From: Chloroflexota bacterium
Lineage (GTDB): Bacteria; Chloroflexota; Anaerolineae; Aggregatilineales; Ch27
DNA length: 64,000 nt
Assembly: GCA_019873685.1 (NCBI GenBank)
Contig: JAIOAT010000007.1
Location: forward strand, 1 to 64,000
Reading direction: 5' to 3'
Shown here: positions 45,975-55,830 of the stretch, piece by piece
Layout: the number at the start of each line of letters is the position of its first letter
Numbering within the stretch: position 1 is the first letter of the stretch
Made by a program: the position numbers and the translations under genes
Notes under the pieces: generated by a model
Database searches by the model: none
Told to the model about the DNA's origin: nothing
Seen by the model: the letters and a program-made list of their open reading frames with translations, nothing else

Positions 45975-47267
45975 ATGCCATCGCCCGCCGTTCTCTCCCT
46001 GACCCCCGAGGAACAGGCCGCCCTGCAGGCGGCGCTGACCAGCGATTCGCCGGCCCTGCAACGCCGGGCGCGGATCATCGCCCTCAGCGCAGAGGGCGCA
46101 TCCGTCGCCAGTATCGTGGCGGCTGTCGGCCTTTCCGAACGGCAGGTGCGGCGCTGGCAAAAGTGCTTTCAGGAGCGCCGTGCGGCGATCTTCGCCCCCG
46201 CGAAAGCCACTCAAGAGACCGCCCCGGAACCGCGCCGCGCCCGGAAACGCCACAAAGACTCGTCCTCCAGCCAGCTTCTGATCGCGGAGCAACCCCGCCT
46301 CCTGCTGCGGCTGGACAAAAAGCCCGGCATCAGCGCGGATGATCCGATGAGCGAGACCGGGCGCAAGGTTCTGTACTTCCACTTCGAGCGCATGTTGCTC
46401 CACGAACCGGGCAGCCGGCTGGGCGAGGACATTGAGGCCGTCCACGACATGCGCGTCGCCACCCGGCGCATGCGCAGCGCGCTGCGCGTGTTTGCGCCCT
46501 TCTTCCACCCTCGGGCGATCCGCCCCTTCCAGCGTGCCCTGCGCGATACCGCCCGCGCCCTGGGAGCTGTGCGCGACATGGATGTGTTCATCGACCGCCT
46601 GCTCCGTTACCGGGCGGGTCTGTCCGCTGGCGCGGACGACAGTCTGTCGCCTCTGCTGGACTATTGCGCCGCCGAACGGGAGGCCGCCCGCGCCCATCTG
46701 ATTGATCACCTTAACAGCCCGGCCTTTGCGGGCTTCGTCGAAGCCTTCGCCGCCTTCCTGACGACACCCGGCGCTGGCGCCAGACCAGTCGACCCTGATG
46801 CGCCCATCGCTCACCAGACCGGTCACCTGGCGCCGCGCCTGATCTACACCCGCTACGAGGCCGTCCGCGCCTACGAACCGGTGCTGGATTGCGCCACCAT
46901 CGAAACCCTGCACGCCTTGCGGATTGAGTTCAAACGCCTGCGCTATACGCTGGAGTTCTTTCAGGAGATTCTGGGGCCAGAAGTCGCGCTGGTGATCGAC
47001 GAGGTCAAAGCCATGCAGGATCATCTGGGCGACCTCAACGACGCCCAGGTGGCCGGGCTGTTTCTGCAGGATTTCATCGCCCGCCACGAGAAGGCGCAGG
47101 CCGCTTTGCCCATCAGCGAACGCCGCAGTATCGAGCAGGTCGTCAGCTATCTGGCCTACCAGTTCGCGGAAAAGCACCGCCTGATGAGCCTGTTCCCGGC
47201 GGCATGGGAGCGGTTCAACCGCGTGGAAGTGCGTCAGGCGCTGGCGCTGGCCGTCGCCGTGCTATAA
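45975..47267 (+). CDS. N-terminal transposase-like HTH fused to CHAD domain
   Basis: LTPEEQAALQAALTSDSPALQRRARIIALSAEGASVASIVAAVGLSERQVRRWQKCFQERRAAIF; VHDMRVATRRMRSALRVFAPFF; LRIEFKRLRYTLEFF. Confidence 0.88.
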   Translation: MPSPAVLSLTPEEQAALQAALTSDSPALQRRARIIALSAEGASVASIVAAVGLSERQVRRWQKCFQERRAAIFAPAKATQETAPEPRRARKRHKDSSSSQLLIAEQPRLLLRLDKKPGISADDPMSETGRKVLYFHFERMLLHEPGSRLGEDIEAVHDMRVATRRMRSALRVFAPFFHPRAIRPFQRALRDTARALGAVRDMDVFIDRLLRYRAGLSAGADDSLSPLLDYCAAEREAARAHLIDHLNSPAFAGFVEAFAAFLTTPGAGARPVDPDAPIAHQTGHLAPRLIYTRYEAVRAYEPVLDCATIETLHALRIEFKRLRYTLEFFQEILGPEVALVIDEVKAMQDHLGDLNDAQVAGLFLQDFIARHEKAQAALPISERRSIEQVVSYLAYQFAEKHRLMSLFPAAWERFNRVEVRQALALAVAVL

Positions 47268-48591
47268 CCTGCATGAGCAGGGTCAGCACCCAGCCCAGCC
47301 CGCCCGCCGCAAGCAGGATGATCACCGGCAGCAGCGGCAGGACATAGCGCTGCCAGGCCAGGGGAACCGCCGCCAGGATAAAGAGCACCGTCAGCAACGC
47401 CCACAGCCCGATCACCGGGGCAGCCGCCCACGTTCGCCAGTCCCGTCCCAGCCGGGCAGCGCCTGCCGCCGCCAGCAGCAGGAGAATCGCCCCCGCCGCA
47501 TCGCCCGCCCCTCCCTGCCCGTAGCGGATGCCCGTCCAGGGGGAAGCCTCGTAAGCGGCGATGCCGTCGCTGAGCGGCCCGGCCCAGGACGCCACCTCGT
47601 AGTAGGCGGGATCAGCGATCGTCACCTGAGCGATCAACCCGCCGATTCGCGCTGGAAGATCGCTGTAGGCGGCATCCGGGAAGAGCGCCGCCTGCTCCGC
47701 CACCAGATCCGCTCGCAGGCGCAACACCTCGCCCGCCCGCCCGATCGGGTCGCTCCACCAGGCCGGATTCAGCGCCAGGAATACGGCGACCGCCAGAGCC
47801 GCGGCGATAGCCAGTCCGCCGAGCGCCTGTCTACGGGCGAAACGGGGTAGCCGGACTGCGGCGGACAGCACTCCCAACCCGGCGGCAATCACCGGCACTG
47901 CGCCGCTGTGCTTGCTGGCCAGCGCCAGCCCGGAGGCCATCCCCAGCGCCAGCGCCGGGAGGAGCCAGCGGCGCGCGCCCTCTCCGCGGTGAGCCAGCCT
48001 CTCCATCCACCACGCCGCCGCCAGAATGACCAGCAGGCTGCTCAGCTGCAGCGCCGCCTCCATATAGGCCCGCCGCACGTGGATCAGGATCACGCCGTGC
48101 GTTGCCAGCAGGAAGCTGGCCGGGTAAGCCACCCGCCGCCGCCCCCAGCGCCAGCCCAGTGCGAACATGACCGGCACACTCAGCGCGCCGGGCAAGGCCG
48201 CTGACCAGCGTGCCGCCGCCAGCAGCGCGGCAGACGGCATCCTGCCGCTCGCGACATTCCAGTCCCAGTCGGCGCCCCAGTCCCACTGATCGTTCAGATC
48301 ACCGACCTGGAAGCCGGCTACATGCCAGGCCAGACCAATCAGGTATTTGGGGAGTGTGCCGTTGAGCAAACGGAGGTGCTGTTCCGTAGCGTTGAGGGGA
48401 GGATCGTGGTAAAAAACCTGCTGCCAGTCCCCGGTGATGAACTGGTAGTAGTAATCGCGGCTCATCATGACCAGGGTGGATTCGTCCCCGTGAAAAGGGA
48501 CGAGCGCAACCCCACCCAGCACAAATGCCATCAGGGCGACATTCCACAGGAGATCCGCCCCGCGCAGCCAGCGTCGCCGTCTGGCGTCCAT
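47215..48591 (-). CDS. GT39/ArnT-like membrane glycosyltransferase
   Basis: Multiple TMs; FHGDESTLVMMSRDYYYQFI (acidic loop), LLATHGVILIHVRRAYMEAALQ. Confidence 0.8.
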   Translation of the reverse strand: MDARRRRWLRGADLLWNVALMAFVLGGVALVPFHGDESTLVMMSRDYYYQFITGDWQQVFYHDPPLNATEQHLRLLNGTLPKYLIGLAWHVAGFQVGDLNDQWDWGADWDWNVASGRMPSAALLAAARWSAALPGALSVPVMFALGWRWGRRRVAYPASFLLATHGVILIHVRRAYMEAALQLSSLLVILAAAWWMERLAHRGEGARRWLLPALALGMASGLALASKHSGAVPVIAAGLGVLSAAVRLPRFARRQALGGLAIAAALAVAVFLALNPAWWSDPIGRAGEVLRLRADLVAEQAALFPDAAYSDLPARIGGLIAQVTIADPAYYEVASWAGPLSDGIAAYEASPWTGIRYGQGGAGDAAGAILLLLAAAGAARLGRDWRTWAAAPVIGLWALLTVLFILAAVPLAWQRYVLPLLPVIILLAAGGLGWVLTLLMQVIARRRPAPAPDALPRG

Positions 48592-48592
48592 G

Positions 48593-49090
48593 CTAGATCA
48601 CCGAAACGAGCTTCTTGGCCTGTTCCACGCTATCGCCGGCCTTGACGTAGACCATATGCACCCGTCCGGCGCGGGGCGCTTTTAGCTCGTTTTCCATCTT
48701 CATCGATTCGAGGATGACCAGCGTCTGACCGGCTTCAACGGCCTGCCCCGGCTCCACCGGGACGGAGAGGATCAGGCCAGGCATCGGCGCACGGATGACA
48801 ATCTCAACATCGTCCGGTACAAACGCCGCGCTGGACTTGGCCAGGCGCTGCTCGCGCTCGTCCATCACCCGCACGGAATACAACGCCCCCCACAGCAGAA
48901 CCTGGTAGAGGCCATCGACCTTCTCCACCAGCCCTTCGTAGGAGGTGTTGTCAACCAGCAGAGAGTACAGCGTCTTGTTGTCCAGGGAAAGAAAGTCGAC
49001 ATCGCGCGGCTTGCCATCGACCAGCAGCTTGCCATCCGGCAGGATATCGATCGTGAAGGTGCGGTCATTGACCGTGGCCGTGTATCGCAT
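48593..49090 (-). CDS. biotin/lipoyl attachment (BCCP) subunit of acyl-CoA carboxylase
   Basis: MPGLILSVPVEPGQAVEAGQTLVILESMKMENELKAPRAGRV. Confidence 0.95.
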   Translation of the reverse strand: MRYTATVNDRTFTIDILPDGKLLVDGKPRDVDFLSLDNKTLYSLLVDNTSYEGLVEKVDGLYQVLLWGALYSVRVMDEREQRLAKSSAAFVPDDVEIVIRAPMPGLILSVPVEPGQAVEAGQTLVILESMKMENELKAPRAGRVHMVYVKAGDSVEQAKKLVSVI

Positions 49091-49111
49091 CGGTGTATTC
49101 GCCTCCCTGCC

Positions 49112-50626
49112 TTACCGCTGCATGCGCTCCCAGCGCCCGAACCACTTCCAGTTGGAAACATCGCGGGCGTTGCGCTGCACGATCTGCGCGGCCTGCTGGC
49201 GGTCACGGTGAGCGACCAGCGTGGCCAGGATTGCCGCCAGCTCGGTCTGCTCATCCGATTCCTCTTTCTCGATCTCAAAGCGCTCTTCGACAAACGAGGT
49301 GTCAAAGCTGCCAGCCATGAAGCGGTGGCTGTCCATCAGACTCTGATGGAAGGGGATATTGGTATTGACGCCCATCACCCGGTATTCACTCAGGGCACGG
49401 CGCATCCGCAGGATAGCCTCTCCGCGCGTTTCACCCCAGCAGACCAGCTTGGCCAGCATGCTGTCGTAGTAGGGCGTCACCTCATAGCCGTCATAGATGC
49501 CGCTATCCAGGCGAACACCCGGCCCGGTCGGGGCAACGTTGGCCGTGATCCGCCCGACCGACGGCATGAAATCGTTATAAGGGTCTTCCGCATTGATCCG
49601 GCACTCGATCGCCCAGCCATTCATGCTGATCGAATCCTGCGTCGGCCCCATCCGCCGCCCGCGGGCGATACGGATCTGCTCCTTGACCATATCGACGCCG
49701 GTAACCATCTCGGTCACCGGATGTTCCACCTGGATGCGGGTGTTCATCTCCAGGAAGTAGAAGTTCTTTTCCTTGTCCACCAGGAATTCCACCGTGCCGG
49801 CGTTAAGGTAATCCACGGCCTGCGCCGCGCGGACGGCTACGCTTCCCATGCGCTGGCGGAGGTCCTCATCGACAAACATGCTGGGGGATTCTTCCACCAG
49901 CTTTTGATGCCGACGCTGGATCGAGCACTCGCGCTCGCCCAGGTGGATGGTGTTGCCATGCGCGTCGGCCAGTACCTGAATCTCAATATGCCGGGCGCCG
50001 ACGATTAACTTCTCCAGGTACACCGTGCCATCGCCAAAGGCAGCCTCAGCCTCCCGGCGAGCCGAAGCCAGCGCCCCCGGCAGATCTTCCGGGCGCTCGA
50101 CAATGCGGATGCCCTTACCGCCGCCGCCCGCCGCCGCCTTGACCATCAGCGGGAAGCCGACCTCTGTTTGCGCCGCTGCCAGAATCTCGTCGTCGGTCAG
50201 GCCGGGCCGCGTACCAGGGATCAGCGGCACGCCTGCCTTGCGCATCAATTCGCGGGCAGCCAGCTTGTCGCCCATCATGGCGATGCTGTGCGGACGCGGG
50301 CCAATGAACACCAGCCCTTCGTCCAGACAGGCCTGGGCAAAATCCGCCCGCTCCGCCAGGAAGCCATAACCGGGATGGATCGCATCCGCGCCGGATTTAC
50401 GGGCCACATCCAGCACCTTGTCAATCACCAGGTAACTTTCCGAGGGTCGCGCCCCACCGATGTGGTAGGCTTCGTCCGCCTGGCGCACATGCAGGCTGGT
50501 GCGATCAACATCGGAGTAAAGGGCCACCGTCTGGATGCCCAGTTCCCGGCAGGCTTGAATCACGCGAATGGCGATCTCGCCACGGTTGGCGATCAGAATC
50601 TTGCGGATAAAGGTCGTCTCAGGCAT
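49112..50626 (-). CDS. biotin carboxylase subunit of acyl-CoA carboxylase
   Basis: IRKILIANRGEIAIRVIQACRELGIQTVALYSDVD; KAAAGGGGKGIRIV; FLEMNTRIQVEHPVTEMVTG. Confidence 0.95.
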   Translation of the reverse strand: MPETTFIRKILIANRGEIAIRVIQACRELGIQTVALYSDVDRTSLHVRQADEAYHIGGARPSESYLVIDKVLDVARKSGADAIHPGYGFLAERADFAQACLDEGLVFIGPRPHSIAMMGDKLAARELMRKAGVPLIPGTRPGLTDDEILAAAQTEVGFPLMVKAAAGGGGKGIRIVERPEDLPGALASARREAEAAFGDGTVYLEKLIVGARHIEIQVLADAHGNTIHLGERECSIQRRHQKLVEESPSMFVDEDLRQRMGSVAVRAAQAVDYLNAGTVEFLVDKEKNFYFLEMNTRIQVEHPVTEMVTGVDMVKEQIRIARGRRMGPTQDSISMNGWAIECRINAEDPYNDFMPSVGRITANVAPTGPGVRLDSGIYDGYEVTPYYDSMLAKLVCWGETRGEAILRMRRALSEYRVMGVNTNIPFHQSLMDSHRFMAGSFDTSFVEERFEIEKEESDEQTELAAILATLVAHRDRQQAAQIVQRNARDVSNWKWFGRWERMQR

Positions 50627-50651
50627 TAGCGTCAGCCTCTCGCTGGCCGGC

Positions 50652-52211
50652 TTAGAGCGGCATATTGGCATGCTTGCGCGGCGGGTTACTGTCGCGTTTG
50701 TTGCGCAGCATCTCCAGGGCGTTGATCAGGCGCGGGCGTGTATCGCGCGGCTCGATGATATCGTCAATGTCGCCGCGCGCCGCCGCCACATAGGGGTTGG
50801 CGAAGCGCTCGCGGTAGTCGGCCACCAGTTCGGCCCGCAGCGCGTCCGGATCGTCGGCTTCCGCCAGCGCCCGGCGGAAGATGATGTTCACCGCGCCTTC
50901 CGGCCCCATGACCGCAAATTCAGCGGTCGGCCAGGCCAGATTGAGATCGGAACGGATGGCCTTGCTGTTCATCACGCAGTACGCCCCACCATATGCCTTG
51001 CGCGTCACCACCGTGATCTTGGGCACGGTGGCCTCGCAGTAGGCAAACAGCAACTTGGCCCCGGAACGGATGATCCCGCCGTGCTCCTGAGCCACGCCCG
51101 GCATGAAACCCGGGACATCTTCAAAGGTGATGATCGGCACGTTAAAGGCGTCGCAGAAGCGGATGAAGCGGGCGGCCTTTTCGCTGGCGGCGATATCCAG
51201 CACCCCGGCCAGCACCGCTGGCTGGTTGGCCACAATGCCCACGCTATGCCCGCCCAGCCGGGCGAACCCAACCACGATGTTCGGCGCGTAGTGCTCGTGA
51301 ATCTCAAAGAAGCGCCGGTCATCGACGATCAGGCGGATGACCTCTTTCATGTCATAGGGCTTGTTAGGATTGTCGGGGATGATCGTGTCCAGGGCTTCTT
51401 CGGTGCGCAGCGGATCATCGCCGGTGGGCACGTATGGCGGATCCTCCATATTGTTCTGGGGGATGTAGCTGAGCAACTCCCGCAGCAGGAAGAGGCAATC
51501 CTCCTCGGTGTCCGCCGCCAGATGGCTGACGCCGCTGATGGCGTTATGGGTCATCGCCCCGCCGAGCACTTCCTTGGTCACATCCTCATGCGTGACCTGC
51601 TTGATCACGTCCGGCCCGGTCACAAACATGTGGCTGGTATCTTTGACCATGAAGATGAAGTCAGTCAGGGCCGGGCTGTAGACCGCGCCACCGGCACAGG
51701 GTCCCATGATCGCGCTGAGCTGCGGCACGACGCCGCTGGCCAGCGTGTTATGCAGGAAGATCGAAGCATAGCCATCCAGACTGACTACACCCTCCTGGAT
51801 GCGTGCGCCGCCGCTGTCGTTCAGCCCGATGATCGGCGCGCCGTTCTTCATAGCCATCTGCATGATCTTGACGATCTTCTGGGCATGCACCTCGCTCAGG
51901 CTGCCGCCAAAAACCGTGAAATCCTGAGAGTAGACGTAAACCAGCCGCCCCTCGATCGTGCCCCAGCCGGTGACGACGCTATCCCCCAGAATCTGGTTTT
52001 CCGGCGCATCCATGCCGAAGTCACGGGCGCGCTGCACCACAAAGGCATCCACCTCACGGAAGCTGCCGGGGTCGAGCAGAATCTCCAGCCGCTCGCGGGC
52101 AGTCAACTTGCCCGCTTTATGCTGGCGTTCAATACGATCCTGGCCGCCACCCAGGCGGCCCTGTTCCCGCTTGGCGCGGAGTTCGGCGATCTTGGAATCG
52201 AGTTCTGTCAT
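50652..52211 (-). CDS. acyl-CoA carboxylase carboxyltransferase (beta) subunit, propionyl/methylmalonyl type
   Basis: [57 protein letters not shown]-like [14 protein letters not shown]. Confidence 0.95.
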   Translation of the reverse strand: MTELDSKIAELRAKREQGRLGGGQDRIERQHKAGKLTARERLEILLDPGSFREVDAFVVQRARDFGMDAPENQILGDSVVTGWGTIEGRLVYVYSQDFTVFGGSLSEVHAQKIVKIMQMAMKNGAPIIGLNDSGGARIQEGVVSLDGYASIFLHNTLASGVVPQLSAIMGPCAGGAVYSPALTDFIFMVKDTSHMFVTGPDVIKQVTHEDVTKEVLGGAMTHNAISGVSHLAADTEEDCLFLLRELLSYIPQNNMEDPPYVPTGDDPLRTEEALDTIIPDNPNKPYDMKEVIRLIVDDRRFFEIHEHYAPNIVVGFARLGGHSVGIVANQPAVLAGVLDIAASEKAARFIRFCDAFNVPIITFEDVPGFMPGVAQEHGGIIRSGAKLLFAYCEATVPKITVVTRKAYGGAYCVMNSKAIRSDLNLAWPTAEFAVMGPEGAVNIIFRRALAEADDPDALRAELVADYRERFANPYVAAARGDIDDIIEPRDTRPRLINALEMLRNKRDSNPPRKHANMPL

Positions 52212-52245
52212 CGGCGACTATAATCCTTTGCTCCGGCTGACCCAC

Positions 52246-52725
52246 TTAGAGCCGGTCGGGGCATGAATTCAGCTCAGCAGTGTTCGACTCCTGAGCCAGC
52301 GCCCTGCGGCGCAGACGATATACTACCAAGATAAACAGGACCACCAGCACAGCGGTCGCCAGGGCGGCAAAAGGCCAGCGCGCTCGCGCATAATCCGCCG
52401 TGGCGAAGGCCCGCCACCAGATCAGCGAGTACAGCCCGTATGCACTGACGAAAAGAAACACCGGACGGGGAGAGCGGTTGCGCACATGCCACACACACCA
52501 GGCCGCCCAGAGAAAACCCATTCCCCAGAGCAAGCCGCCTGCCGCCGCCAATAGCGGTGGGAAAGTGACTCCCAGCGCCGTATACTGCGGCGCCAGAAGC
52601 GCGGCCCGCGCCGCCGAAAACAGGTTGGCCAGCGCCACAGCCGCCAACAACAGGCAGACCGGACGCACGCCACGGGGACGCCGGGAAGGTGTGGGAATCG
52701 GGCTTTCCAGACGCATAGGGCGCAT
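52246..52725 (-). CDS. four-TM membrane protein of unknown function
   Basis: Hydrophobic segments VCLLLAAVALANLFSAARAALL; PPLLAAAGGLLWGMGFLWAAW; VLVVLFILVVYRLRRRAL. Confidence 0.65.
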   Translation of the reverse strand: MRPMRLESPIPTPSRRPRGVRPVCLLLAAVALANLFSAARAALLAPQYTALGVTFPPLLAAAGGLLWGMGFLWAAWCVWHVRNRSPRPVFLFVSAYGLYSLIWWRAFATADYARARWPFAALATAVLVVLFILVVYRLRRRALAQESNTAELNSCPDRL

Positions 52726-52780
52726 TATAGCCTAGCGCCGCCGGGCCTTCCAGCCCTCCAGTGCGGGCGACAATGAAGCC

Positions 52781-52795
52781 GATAGCTTTTGAGAG
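52781..52795 (-). repeat. additional exact copy of the 15-bp box
   Basis: + strand GATAGCTTTTGAGAG = reverse complement of CTCTCAAAAGCTATC at 6398. Confidence 0.45.
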
Positions 52796-52819
52796 CCGGG
52801 CGCCCACCGGCTCCGAGTG

Positions 52820-54487
52820 TCAGAGCGTCACCTCTGGCCGGTACTCGCCAAAGACCCCGCGCAGCACGCCGCAGATCTCCCCCAGCGTGGCGTCATGCTC
52901 CACGCATTCGATGAACAACGGCATCAGGTTCTCGCGCCCGCGTGCGGCGGCTTCCAGCTGGCCCAGCAACGCGGCCACCCGGCTGTTGTCCCGTTCCGCG
53001 CGCAGCGCGGCCAGCCGTGCCCGTTGCTGCTGCTCCACCGCCGGGTCTACCCGCAGGATATCCACCTTCGGCTCGCCCTCGACCGTGAACTGATTGACAC
53101 CCACCACAATCTGCTCACCGCGCTCAACCGCCTGCTGGTAGGCATAAGCGGCGTCCTGGATCTCCCGCTGCATGTAACCGGCCTCGATAGCCCGCAGCGC
53201 CCCGCCCAGCGAATCGATCTTCTCGATATAAGCCCGCGCCCGGCGATAGATCTCATCGGTCAGCGCCTCGATGACGTAGCTGCCGCCCAGCGGGTCAACC
53301 GTATCGGCCACGCCGCTCTCGTAGGCGATGATTTGTTGCGTCCGCAGGGCCACCTGGACGGCTTCTTCGGTCGGCAGGGCCAGCGCCTCGTCCATGCTGT
53401 TGGTGTGCAGGCTTTGCGCACCGCCCAGTACCGCCGCCAACGCCTGCAGCGTCACCCGGACGATGTTGTTCTGCACCTGCTGGGCGGTTAGTGTGCTGCC
53501 GCCCGTCTGAGCATGGAACTTCAGCCGCTGACTTTCCGCGGAACGAGCGCCGAAGCGGTCGCGCATGATCTCCGCCCACAGCCGCCGCGCCGCCCGGAAC
53601 TTGGCGACTTCCTCCAGGAATTGATTGTGCGCGTTGAAGAAGAATGAGAGCTGTGGGGCGAAGTCGTCCACATCCAGACCGGCATCGATGGCTGCCTGCA
53701 CGTAGGCAATCCCGTTAGCCAGCGTAAAAGCGACTTCCTGTACGGCGGTGCTGCCCGCTTCCCGGATGTGGTAGCCGCTGATGCTGATCGTGTTCCAGTG
53801 TGGGACATGCTCCCGGCAATAGGCGAACAGGTCGGTGATCAGGCGCATGCTCGGCCCCGGCGGGAAGATATAGGTCCCTCGCGCCAGATATTCCTTGAGG
53901 ATGTCGTTCTGGACGGTGCCGCGCAACCTGGCTGGCTCGACGCCCTGCCGCCGGGCCACCGCGATATACATCGCCAGCAACACCGCCGCCGGCGCGTTGA
54001 TCGTCATCGATGTGGACACCCGGTCGAGCGGGATGCCCTCAAACAGGCGGGCCATGTCCCGCAGGCTGCTGATGCTGACGCCTACCCGGCCAACCTCGCC
54101 TAGAGCCATCGGATGATCGGCGTCGTAACCGATCTGGGTGGGCAGGTCAAAGGCCACGCTCAGGCCGGTTTGCCCCTGCTCCAGCAGGTAACGGTAGCGG
54201 GCGTTGGATTCCTCGGCGCTGGCATACCCGGCGTACTGGCGCATCGTCCACAGCCGTCCGCGGTACATCGTCGGCTGGACGCCCCGCGTGAACGGGTACT
54301 GCCCCGGGTAACCCTGTGTGGCCTCATAGTCGGCGGGGACATCTTCCGGTGTGTAGAGTCGCTGCAAGGGGATACCGGAGGATGTCACAAACGCTTCCCG
54401 CCGTTCAGGAAAACGCGCCAGCGCTCTGGCCAGCACGTCCGCTTCCCACTGCTCTCGACTACCAGGCTTGGTCATGGCTATGCTCAT
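52820..54487 (-). CDS. methylmalonyl-CoA mutase large subunit (catalytic barrel only)
   Basis: [63 protein letters not shown]; no C-terminal B12-binding DxHxxG domain. Confidence 0.95.
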   Translation of the reverse strand: MSIAMTKPGSREQWEADVLARALARFPERREAFVTSSGIPLQRLYTPEDVPADYEATQGYPGQYPFTRGVQPTMYRGRLWTMRQYAGYASAEESNARYRYLLEQGQTGLSVAFDLPTQIGYDADHPMALGEVGRVGVSISSLRDMARLFEGIPLDRVSTSMTINAPAAVLLAMYIAVARRQGVEPARLRGTVQNDILKEYLARGTYIFPPGPSMRLITDLFAYCREHVPHWNTISISGYHIREAGSTAVQEVAFTLANGIAYVQAAIDAGLDVDDFAPQLSFFFNAHNQFLEEVAKFRAARRLWAEIMRDRFGARSAESQRLKFHAQTGGSTLTAQQVQNNIVRVTLQALAAVLGGAQSLHTNSMDEALALPTEEAVQVALRTQQIIAYESGVADTVDPLGGSYVIEALTDEIYRRARAYIEKIDSLGGALRAIEAGYMQREIQDAAYAYQQAVERGEQIVVGVNQFTVEGEPKVDILRVDPAVEQQQRARLAALRAERDNSRVAALLGQLEAAARGRENLMPLFIECVEHDATLGEICGVLRGVFGEYRPEVTL

Positions 54488-55101
54488 CCCCCCGGCGGCA
54501 GGAGCGCCTCAAACGGAACCTCGATTCCTGCGAAGTTGGCGAAGGTTAGATCGGCGAAGGTCAGGCCCAGGTTGGCGCGGACGTAATCGAACAGCCGGGC
54601 GTAGCTTTCTGCAAAGCGGTGACAGGCCGCCAGGCCAAGCAGTTGCACGGCGCTTTCAATCGCCCCTGGCGGGCCTTCGATCTCCACAAAACAGCCGTAG
54701 GGCATCTCATCGAGGACGACCTCGACCTGGCCCAGGGTGTAAGTGGTGCGGTACTTCTCGTAGATCATCAATGGCCGGTAGCCCAGCCGACGCAGGATCA
54801 GATCCATGGTGGCGAAGTCGTCAACGACCACTTCGGCTTCAAACCGCGCCTGCAGCCCATCCCCGCTGGAGGGTTCCGCCGGGCTTTTGTAGGTCAGCCG
54901 AACCTGGCTATCCTGCCGCAGCCGCAACACGATCCCGCCCGGCACAAGAGTGCCCTCTGCATCCTCATAGCGGATGTTGCGCTCCAGTACGCGGGGATGG
55001 CGCAGCGCCGCGCCATGCGCCTGCAACGCCTCTGCAACCGGGGCCAGGTCAGGGACCCACAGCTTGGCCTCAATTTCCAGGTGATCCTGCTGCCGCGCCA
55101 T
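54484..55101 (-). CDS. CYTH-domain (class IV adenylate cyclase/triphosphate tunnel) protein
   Basis: LEIEAKLWV (ExExK); [46 protein letters not shown]; 4-bp overlap with MCM start. Confidence 0.9.
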   Translation of the reverse strand: MARQQDHLEIEAKLWVPDLAPVAEALQAHGAALRHPRVLERNIRYEDAEGTLVPGGIVLRLRQDSQVRLTYKSPAEPSSGDGLQARFEAEVVVDDFATMDLILRRLGYRPLMIYEKYRTTYTLGQVEVVLDEMPYGCFVEIEGPPGAIESAVQLLGLAACHRFAESYARLFDYVRANLGLTFADLTFANFAGIEVPFEALLPPGG

Positions 55102-55118
55102 CAGCTACCTGCTACCTA

Positions 55119-55829
55119 TTACGGTTTCTGTTGCCGGCGCATGTCGGCCACAATCTCGCTGATCTGGGTCTTGAGATCAGCAAAGACCGGGTACACGCCC
55201 CGTGTGGCGTCAATCACCCGGAAGTTGAAGTGTTCAGCCATACGGTCAAACTGCTCGATGATACTGCGCTGGTATGTAATGTAGTTGTGGTAGATATCAG
55301 CGCCAGCCAGAAAGTCCGAGCCGCTTTCCCAGTAGTCGAACATCCCCCGCGCCGATAACACACGCGGGATGATCGCTTCGACATTCGCCCGCAGGTAGAA
55401 TACCGCATCCGGCACGATGGCGAATCCATAAACGCCGAAGATCCAGTCGGGGTCGGCTCCGCGGGCCAGCGCGCGCGCGATCGGGGCGTAGATGTAGCGG
55501 TCAGTCAGCATGACGAATCCCGCCCGCAGCGCCGGGATGATCTCCTTCTCCAGCCGATCGACAAAGTCCGTGGCGTAGAACAGGTCCATGGTCAGCGGGC
55601 TGAGGTAGTTGCCCTGCTTGGCCCGGCTGATGCCCTTAGCGGCCAGCGCGGAACGCGCCAGACCGGTCTGGACGGTGCCATAGCCGTTCTGTTCCAGCCA
55701 CTCGCGGATCAACGCAACCTGGGTGGAGCGTCCCACGCCATCCGTGCCCTCGATCACGATCAGCCTGCCGGGCAGGTCTTTGTCCGGCATCCCCGGCAGC
55801 GGATACCCGTAGGTCTGCATTCTGGTCAT
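55119..55829 (-). CDS. thymidylate-kinase-like protein with non-canonical Walker A (GTDGVGRST)
   Basis: LIVIEGTDGVGRSTQVALIREWLEQNGY; LTDRYIYAPIARALARG. Confidence 0.85.
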   Translation of the reverse strand: MTRMQTYGYPLPGMPDKDLPGRLIVIEGTDGVGRSTQVALIREWLEQNGYGTVQTGLARSALAAKGISRAKQGNYLSPLTMDLFYATDFVDRLEKEIIPALRAGFVMLTDRYIYAPIARALARGADPDWIFGVYGFAIVPDAVFYLRANVEAIIPRVLSARGMFDYWESGSDFLAGADIYHNYITYQRSIIEQFDRMAEHFNFRVIDATRGVYPVFADLKTQISEIVADMRRQQKP

Positions 55830-55830
55830 G

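Noticed and set aside
45975-46200. Considered calling the HTH region an IS630 insertion
   Set aside because: No transposase catalytic domain, terminal inverted repeats or target duplication visible; frame continues into CHAD, so it is a fusion, not an insertion.
45930-47177. 415-aa - strand ORF
   Set aside because: Antisense to HTH-CHAD gene; composition artefact.
50568-52223. 551-aa + strand ORF
   Set aside because: Antisense to carboxyltransferase gene; composition artefact despite length.
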